Positions 56,446 to 64,000 of a stretch of DNA of 64,000 nt are shown in pieces; position 1 is the first letter of the stretch; each line of letters begins with the position of its first letter. The notes below the pieces were generated by a model. The model saw only the letters and a program-made list of their open reading frames with translations, did no database searches and was not told the origin of the DNA. The DNA comes from Pleurotus djamor (taxonomy: Eukaryota > Basidiomycota > Agaricomycetes > Agaricales > Pleurotaceae): contig JAPEVF010000004.1 of NCBI GenBank assembly GCA_029747585.1, forward strand, positions 124,001 through 188,000, in the 5' to 3' direction. The position numbers and the translations under genes were made by a program.

Positions 56446-59424
56446 ATGGGTTTTCCTTTCAAGAGGTTGCTCACTCTCGTATCTGCATCTTTGCTCCTTG
56501 GGCTTGCTCAGGCGGATGACATCACCGTCTACACCGACAATGCACTAGCCTCTGGCTGGGAAAACTGGAGCTGGAGTAGTACAATTGACTTCGCCGCAAC
56601 TGATCTGTACGAGGGAAGCAGCAGCATCTCCGTAACCTCCGATGCATGGGCCGCTCTCTCCTTCAGGCTAAGCCAAGGGACCTTTAAGGACTATGCTGGT
56701 CTGAGGTTTGACATCGCGGTACGTTTACGGATGAATGGCTCTCCCTACGTTCTTAGTCTCATCTGGGATGTATATCTATCTAGGGAGCACAACCACCGTT
56801 AAACATCTACTTCGACTCCGTCGCTGATGGAGTTACATCATCGACGATCTTACTGTCGAGTATCAGCCAGTCCGTCACTAACGGCGAATTTACCTCGCTG
56901 TTGATCGACTTCAACAACTTGCCTGGTAGCGGAGCTCAGCTTGTGAATGAGATTTTGTTTCTATTGACCTCCGTTGTCTAACTTACTCTCTTAGCCCGAG
57001 GCAAACTGGGATCGTCTGAGCTTCCAAGCTCAAGGCGATGGCGCCACCGTGAGCGCGAATCTGTCTTGACTTTGAAGACTAACTTACCACCTTTCATCAC
57101 AGTACCACCTTGACAACATTGTCCTCGTCGAGGTTTGTAACTCAATTTCCTCTTGAATAGACTTAGACTTATCTATCTCCGCAGTCAATTGTCATCGTAC
57201 CTCAATTCCTCAGCGCTGAGCCGATTGCTAACAATGTCGTCGCTGTTACCACAGTTGGTGACGTCGATTTCGCCAATGTTGCAGTCACCCTAAATGGCCA
57301 GGTTGACATCCTTTACTTGACCATCATTGAGTTCTTTGCTTACCCCTACTCCTTCAGGCCGTCACTTTCACGAGCAGCGCACCATACGTGCCTGTGGATA
57401 CACCCGCAAAGTCTATCACCTACCTCAAGCTCTCGACAGCCCTCGCCCCCGGTACCCTCGCCATCACTGCTGGTGACTTGGCTATCAACTACACTCTCCC
57501 GGCTGTGCAATACGGAAGGTGCCTACTACAACCTTTATCTTGCGTTCAGTCCGGTTAACATTTCCCTTTCCAGCGTTGTCCCATCTGTCAACTTCCCGAT
57601 CAACCCACATATCTACGGCGTGAACTTCCCACCGCGCGCAAGTTATATTCAACACCTCGGTGTTACGCTCTCTCGATGGGGAGGAAACACCATGACGTCA
57701 TACAACCCTAACGGTCACTTCGTCAACGCTGGCAACGATTGGTACTTTGAAAATCGGGCCAACGAATGGGGTTCGGCCGACGACTGGGTTGGATGGGTTA
57801 AAGGTGCTGGATCTGATACCATACTCACAATACCTGCGTAAGCTTTCTGTTTGCCTTCATCCCCATATGCTGACTTGTGGCTCGCAGTTTGGATTGGGTT
57901 GCCAAAGATGCTTCCTCTTACTCATACCCCAGCGATGTCTATCCAAGTGCGTTGTTTGCTATCGTTCACCTCCCATCATACCTGACTTTGTACTCTCTAT
58001 AGGCCAGCAAGCCTTCGATCCTTACAACGCTGCGGCTGGCAATGGCAAATTCCCTAACGGAACCAACCTGTCGCCTAACACTGATCCATCACTGGCGTAC
58101 ACTCCTTGGAACACCACTCTTGCTCAGCAGTGGTTGTCTGGATTGCAAAACAAGCCATTCATCCTTGCTATCGACAATGAAATCGAAATCGCACATTCGA
58201 CGCATCAGGATATGCACCCCGAGTGCGTGGCATCTTTGTTCTATCTCGATCTTGGAATTTACTTATATTTGGGTTTTCAATAGACCCATGAGCTACGATG
58301 AGGAACTCTCGCGCATGATCGCCTTCTCCAAGACCGCCAAAGCCGCCTTCCCTGACGTCGCCGTCGCTGCACCAATGACATGCTCATGGTGGTTCTGTAC
58401 GTCCCCATTATTCCTTCATAGAATATCACTTACCCTGCTTATTAGACTGGACTAGTGCTGTTGGTTACACCGACAATGCCGCTCATAACAATGTCGACTT
58501 CCTCCCCTGGTTCTTGCAAGAGATGAAGAAGGCCGAGACGGCCAATGGCGTTCGCTTGCTCGACTACTTGGATATTCACTATTACTATCAACCGGATACC
58601 AGCGCGAATGATGCGGCTGCCAAGGCTCTGAGACTCCGGATGACTCGCAGTCTTTGGGTTCGTATCGTGTCTCTTCTTTACGTTGCATTGAACCTAATAT
58701 GCCGTCTCATTAGGATAAAACTTATGTCGACGAATCCTGGGTCGGCGAAAACCCCCAAAACCACCAATGGGATCCCGATACCGTTCAACTTGTCCCTCGT
58801 TTCCGTACTTTGATCGACATCAACTATCCCGGAACCAAGTTAGCTATCAGTGAATGGAGTTCGACCCGCGATGACGATATCACTGGTGGATTGGTCACGG
58901 CTGACTCTCTTGGTATCTTTGGCAAGTACAAGGTCGATGCCGCCACGTACTGGTACCAGCCGGACGAAACAGGTCCCATTGGTCTGGCCTTCTGGTTGTA
59001 CAGAGGGTGAGTGGATTCTTTGGAAAATCACTGACCTTCTCACTGAGCCTCGACATTTTCTTTGTGCATCTCAGATACGGAACCTTCTTCGGTGCTAACA
59101 GCGTCCAAGTCAACCTTGCGACTCCTAACCCCGATGTTCTTGGTGTTTACGCTGCAACGGAAAACAACAAGCTCTCGTTGGTGATTATCAACAAGGATAC
59201 AAAGCCTGTCGCCCTTGATCTATCCAACGTGCCTTTCGGGAAATACTTCATTCGCCACTTCGGAGGTGCTGCAGGTGTTGCCAAGTGGCAGGTACGCCGC
59301 TTAACGGTCGTGTTTTCAAGGGTTCGAACTAACGACACAACTTTCACAGACGACAATCGATTTGAACGCTAACAACTACATTGTAGTGCCTGCCTATACC
59401 GCTGTTTTCGCGCTCCAACAATAG
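56446..59424 (+). CDS. Secreted glycoside hydrolase family 44 enzyme
   Basis: ATG 56446, TAG 59422-59424, about twelve exons, roughly 780 residues. A signal peptide (MGFPFKRLLTLVSASLLLGL, cleavage after AQA) is followed by a beta-sandwich-like domain of about 150 residues that resembles a carbohydrate-binding module. The GH44 barrel opens with INPHIYGVNFPP and SRWGGNTMTSYNPNGHF; the acid/base Glu should be that of AIDNEIEI (near 58.18 kb) and the nucleophile that of LAISEWSSTRDD (58.85 kb). Further landmarks are LLDYLDIHYYYQPD and VDAATYWYQPDETGPIGLAF. GH44 enzymes cut beta-1,4-glucans and xyloglucan from plant walls, which fits a plant-associated or saprotrophic fungus. The C-terminus forms the usual small beta domain. 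Both key Glu residues are present, so activity is expected. Confidence 0.93.
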
Positions 59425-59526
59425 ATAGTCTGTACTTAATACTTGCATCGGGTCATTATAACAAAATTTGGGCTATCATGCACATGTCTCACTCCGTCAA
59501 AAAGCATGCCATCGGCAAACTCCACC

Positions 59527-59608
59527 CTCTCCGCCTGGGAGTCGAACCCAGCTTTCGCGCGGTGTGGCATATGACAGGCGCGTGTACTAACCGATATACT
59601 AGCAGAGA
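59527..59608 (-). tRNA. tRNA-Asp (anticodon GTC) with a short intron
   Basis: Read on the minus strand: acceptor TCTCTGC pairs with GCGGAGA and the discriminator base is G. The D arm is GTAT-ATCGGTTA-GTAC. The anticodon stem CGCGC/GCGCG encloses CTGTCA, an insert of about 10 bases (TATGCCACAC) and C. The T arm is CTGGG-TTCGACT-CCCAG. The anticodon GTC is at 59573-59575. The insert lies one base 3' of the anticodon, the usual place of a nuclear tRNA intron. It sits between the GH44 and DUS2 genes. Confidence 0.88.
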
Positions 59609-59723
59609 CGTGATTGGTACCCAGAGTTGTAGCAGTGAGTCTCGCTGAGACCGAAACGAGACGGCACAACATCAAATTCGTCTGACTCCCTGCTTCCCCA
59701 TGTTCCGCCAATTCATCACAATC

Positions 59724-61250
59724 ATGTCCAAGCATATGTCTTCGCCATCTCGCTCAGCATCGCCTCGACCAGCAAAGCGACCTCGAATATCTCATCTCAC
59801 TTCAGAAGACTTCAAAAATGGCATTTTTCTCGCCCCAATGGTCCGCTCTGGTGCTTGTCAGTGAGCCCGAATGTGTTATATCCATTTCGTCTCTGATTTC
59901 GTTGAAATTTGGGAAAACAAAGTGCCTACTAGATTATTTGCGCTGAAACATGGCGCGACTCTAGTTTGGGGCCCGGAGATGGTTGACAAGGCTATCTTGC
60001 ACGCCGAGCGCGTTGTAGATCGTGAGTCGAGTTAGCTGAAAGTGTTGTGGCCATCGGAATGATATCTGAATAGCTGTGACTGGTGTAATATCGTACAATG
60101 GCAAATCTCGAGCCATGTTCACCACCCATCCTATCGAGAAACCCTACCTCATCTACCAGATCGGCTCTTCAGACCCAGATCTCGCGGTCCAAGCAGCAAA
60201 AACCGTCATGAACGACATATCGGGCATCGACCTCAACTGCGGCTGCCCAAAACCATTTTCGACACACTCTGGGATGGGCGCAGCGCTATTAACCAACCCA
60301 GACCTCCTTTGCTCTATTTTGACTGCCCTACGCACAGCTATGCCGCCTGAAATCACCGTTTCTGCGAAAATACGATTGTTGCCGGATCGCCAGGATACGT
60401 TGAAGCTGGTGGAGAGGATAGTGAATACGGGAATCAGCACTTTGACGGTGCATTGTCGGACGAGGAACATGAGGGATCGAGAGCCGGCCATGGTAGAGAG
60501 ACTACGGGAGATTGTCGATTTCGTGGAAGGCATGGGGAAGGGGACCGCGGTCGTTGAAAATGGCGATTGTCAGGGATGGGAGGATGGGAGGAGGATACGT
60601 GCATTGACTGGTGCACATTCCGTGATGGTTGCTCGTGCCGCCGAGGCGAACCCCTCTTGCTTCTCCTCTACGCCACTCCAGGACGTCGAGAAAACTTTAG
60701 TGCCTTCATACATACGATTAGTATGTTTTTCACCGTTGTTTTCTTCTGAAATCGTACTAACTTGTTCCATCCCTTCTAGGCCGAGTATCTTGACAATCAC
60801 TGGGGTCTTACCAAATTCTGTGTAAACCAGTTCAACGCAGCACACGTCGAAGTACGTAAAGCCGACACCAAACTCCTTCGACAGGCTCTCTCAAAATCAA
60901 AATCCTACACGGACCCTACGCTGAAAGAAATCTTCGCCCCCGACGCTCCAACAGGTGAGGAGGAGCTCAACGCTATAATAGCAGCTATCCACGCAAGAGA
61001 AGAAGCACCGAGGCGACTGTTGCTGCCGCTCGATCCTGGCTCACCTACTCTCTCAGCAACATCGTCCAAGAGCACTTTGGACTCGGAGGAAACATTTGTC
61101 ACACCACCGAACACCCAGAGTGATGCTTCGACAATACCTCCGGCACCGAAATTACCCGCAAACGGAAAAATCTTGCCTATACCCGCTCTCGCGTCCAATG
61201 AGGACCCCCTCACGCCTACGCCCAGTGGCAATGTCGTGGCGGCGACTTGA
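59724..61250 (+). CDS. DUS2: tRNA-dihydrouridine synthase 2
   Basis: ATG 59724 (MSKHMSSPSRSASPRPAKRP), stop at 61250, about four introns. Landmarks: FLAPMVRSGA at the FMN-binding start, PTRLFALKHGATLVWGPEMV, then CGCPKPFSTHSGMGAALL with the catalytic Cys, VSAKIRLLPDRQDT, LTVHCRTRNMRDREPA, ENGDCQGWEDG and MVARAAEANPS. Dus2 reduces U20 in the D loop of cytoplasmic tRNAs with NADPH. An in-frame ATG at 59700 would add MFRQFITI, which could give a second N-terminus. After the barrel come the usual helical domain (LDNHWGLTKFCVNQF) and a Pro/Ser-rich tail of unknown role. No dsRNA-binding domain is visible, unlike animal DUS2. tRNA-Asp is encoded 115 bp upstream on the other strand. Confidence 0.93.
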
Positions 61251-61579
61251 TGTGTAGAGGCATCCAGTTTTGGGGTAGACACTTATCTTATAGTATTTAT
61301 ATGAATCTCTAGACGAGGCGGAGCTCAATACACGCATAGACAAGCTCAAAGAACTCTGAGGAAGACACTTCTAGGTATAATCATATGCATCGGTCATAAC
61401 ATCCATGGTATGAAAATAATTTACATTGATGGGGTGACGTTTCTATACGCTTCAGTTCTACGAGGGATTAATGCAAAGTAGATGACGAGCATCATAATTC
61501 AAGATACGAGCAAAGTCCAAAGTCTACTGAAATCGAAGGGTGCGAAAGATGAAGAGGGCAAGTATGAGAAACCATTAAA
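61251..61579. other. Short intergenic region between convergent genes
   Basis: About 330 bp holding the 3' ends of DUS2 and the ABC transporter. I see no gene. Confidence 0.45.
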
Positions 61580-64000
61580 CTACGACGAACGAGATTTAGT
61601 CAAGCGATCTTTAAGAGCCGCAAATATGCTCTTGGTCCTGATACGGAAGAAGTAAGTGAACACGAAGGTAGCGACGAACTGCGTTAGAAAGGTCGTCAGC
61701 GATATGATCTCAAAAACTTCATGGGCGGATGACTGGGACGTACATTGAAAGCAACGAAAGCGATAAGGATGCCAACATCTCTCCATCTGTGGGAGTAACT
61801 GATGTTGAAGTTCATCTCCAACAGTTGGTCTGAATTAGCGATGGAGCAGAAGTGACAATTGGCGGTGGCATTGGGGTCTTGGAGGTAACCACCAGCGAAG
61901 GAGATGTAGTTCTCGAAGAATTGACCACAAGTCTGGCCTGAAGGTGGGTTGACAGAGACAAACTCGATATCTTCGCAATGTACGGCAGTTCTTCCGAGAC
62001 CTTGATAGCAGACAAATTAGCTCATGAAATTGGGATGAGACATGGAGTAAGTACCTTGGCCGAGTAGACCTTCGATGAGGTAGGTGAACGGAGAGAGATG
62101 ATACCTAAGGAATGATGAGTTAAAGAAGACCAAGAACCAAGTTAGGAAGACTTACATCCACTGCCACCAGCCAAGTAATCNGTAAGGTTGCAGAACACCG
62201 TTGAACGTAATGATGAAACTGAACAAGAAACTGAACAGGATGGCAGCCAACTCGGGAGTAGGCACCATGGCTGCAATTCCTTGACCGAGCGAAGTGTAGT
62301 ACATGGGGAAAAGGACACCGAGCATGAGGTAAGTGTACCCTGTGCGGTCAGGGGGGAATCCGACGGTCCAGTACCAGCAGAAGAAGTAGAGGGACGATCC
62401 AAGGATATTCCATGGGAGTTCAGCCAAAATCTGCGAAGCGACCAAAGCGGTCCAGCTGTACATCCTTGAGGGCTTCTCGCGAATTTCGTAGATGTCACGC
62501 ATCTCAATGAAAGGAACTTGAAGCTGGTTGGACAAAGGCGCGGCCAAGATGGTGCTCAAGAAGATGGCCTAAATGAAACGTAAATAAGAACTTGTGCCAC
62601 ACACGTGTAAGCGAAGAACTGACGAAAAGTTTGTTCTGGATGCCTTGCTGAGTATCAGGTGCCTTGAAGAACGTAAACTGCGAAAGCGACCAATAAGTTT
62701 CGAGGGCGATGGAGGGACAATGAGACGACGTACCCCAATGAAAAGGCCAGCGCAAATGTTCAGAATCAACTTGGCCATGAGATAAGTAGGGTTGCGCCAG
62801 TGGCTGAGGAAGTCACGTTTGAACAGAAGGGCGAATTGGTATGACCAGGATGCCGAGAATTTGCCACGGAAGGTAGCCTCGACGGCACCTTTACGTTTGC
62901 CTTCTGCATGAATCTCCTCGATGGCAACTTGTAGGTTTTGGGCCTCAGGGGACTTCTCCCAAATTTGATGCCAGTCTTTATCTGCAGTAGCCGTGGCGCC
63001 AGCACCGATAACGTCAAGAATGAACTCAGCACTATGGAATGATTGAATGAGCGAATGCAGGATAAGTCAGGAAGGAAGCAAACATACGGATTTTCGTCGT
63101 GGCTGCACTTGCGAGAACCGTTTCTCTCAAAGTAATCGATCATGGTTGACGAATGGGGTCCAATGTCACCAAAGTAGACGGTTTGACCACCCTTTCGGAG
63201 AAGGAGTAGACGATCGAAGACCTGGAAAAGTTCGGCGGAAGGCTATAAAAAGAATGACGTCAGGATTTGCAGGGGCGACGGAACCAAATCTTGGTACCTG
63301 ATGGATACTATACGAGGAAGTCAGTAAATGATGTTTGTTGAGAGAAGGAACCACGACTTACGTGCACAGAATAGCTTGTCCATTGTCAGCGAGTTCGCGC
63401 AAGAAAGCCATGATAGCCCAGGCACTCTGAGAATCCAGACCAGATGTCGGTTCATCCAAGAACAACAGGAGACGAGGCTAATACATGAACCAAGTCAGCA
63501 AGCAGATAACGTCTGAAGATATGGCTCTGACCTTCGCAGCTAATTCAACCGCGATCGTGGTACGTTTGCGATGTTCGACTCCAAGGGAACCGACGGACGC
63601 GTCAGCGACTGCTTCCAAACCACACATCTTCAAGCAAGTTTCGACACTGCAAATGAATGATTGAGTATAAGAGCCAGGATTACCAGAAGGATATACGCAC
63701 TAAGCTTCCTTCTCAGCGAGGGGGACAGTATCCGGCTGGCGAAGGCGAGCCGAGAACAAGAGAGCCTCTCGGACAGTATCCGTCGGGACGTGGGTGTCCA
63801 TTTGTTGACAGTAACCGGTTTGAGATTGGAAATCAGGAGGGGGAGCATGACCGTTTACGAAGCGATCTCCAGACACGACACCCATAGAGATTCGTTGAGC
63901 GAGAACATTGAGCAATGTGGTCTAAAAGGAAGATTAGTGAGTTCTGATAGAAACAAGTGTCAGAAATAAGTTGTACCTTGCCGGCGCCAGATTCACCCAT
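61580..64000 (-). CDS. PDR-type (ABCG) transporter, C-terminal half; 5' end outside the window
   Basis: The gene enters from the right edge and ends at TAG 61582-61580. Visible is the second nucleotide-binding domain: Walker [18 protein letters not shown], split by an intron at 63.98 kb, the Q loop [13 protein letters not shown], the signature [18 protein letters not shown], Walker [14 protein letters not shown] and the switch TIHQPSAELF. Membrane domain 2 follows, with six helices ([55 protein letters not shown] segments) and a large extracellular loop with many Cys ([16 protein letters not shown]) before the last helix. Fungal PDR pumps export drugs, fungicides and lipids from the plasma membrane. 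The N at 62181 lies in frame ([11 protein letters not shown]) and does no harm. The first half of the protein is beyond the window. Confidence 0.96.

Noticed and set aside
1..64000. CRISPR arrays, transposons, LTR or terminal inverted repeats of mobile elements
   Set aside because: None seen. The only large inverted repeat carries no transposase, target-site duplication or element-like ends that I can find.

Overview
The window is nuclear DNA of a filamentous basidiomycete, most likely an Agaricomycete. Almost every gene is broken by short introns of about 50-60 bp with GT..AG ends. There are two basidiomycete-type F-box proteins, a HET-domain protein, a GH44 glycosidase, a DASH-complex subunit, a PDR-type ABC transporter and a tRNA-Asp gene with an intron. 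Genes lie on both strands at fungal density, with many tightly convergent pairs. I see no transposon, CRISPR or bacterial feature. Scattered single Ns, and a dense patch of Ns at 43.7-45.7 kb, show a draft consensus; at two positions an N looks like a spurious inserted base that breaks a reading frame.

Left third (0-27 kb): the 3' part of a Ser/Pro-rich protein; an F-box gene; an SNG1/DUF3533 membrane protein; a second F-box gene with no visible ATG; a BCS1-like AAA ATPase; a cytochrome P450; a very large ZNFX1-like CCCH/SF1-helicase/NFX1/RZ zinc-finger protein; RPAC1 (shared subunit of RNA polymerases I and III); and an uncharacterised N-terminally anchored membrane protein.

Middle (27-44 kb): a giant Ser/Thr/Asn/Gly/Gln-rich single-pass membrane protein and its short paralogue flank two housekeeping genes, RPP30 (RNase P/MRP) and ELP6 (Elongator). 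A sugar transporter and a HET-domain gene follow. Twenty bases after the HET stop codon begins an inverted repeat with two arms of about 690 bp. One arm is the promoter and 5' exons of the downstream gamma-tubulin-complex gene; the other is a decayed mirror copy of the same sequence.

Right third (44-64 kb): the gamma-tubulin-complex gene; a secreted DUF5695 protein; a GDSL/SGNH-type protein whose nucleophile serine is replaced by alanine; DASH subunit ASK1; a secreted GH44 glycosidase; tRNA-Asp(GTC); tRNA-dihydrouridine synthase DUS2; and the 3' half of a PDR/ABCG transporter running off the right edge.

The genes do not form one pathway. Several act on RNA (ZNFX1-like, RPAC1, RPP30, ELP6, DUS2, tRNA-Asp), two belong to the spindle/kinetochore machinery, and three are secreted carbohydrate-type proteins. 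The most unusual structure is the inverted repeat, which could give dsRNA or antisense RNA if it is not an assembly artefact.
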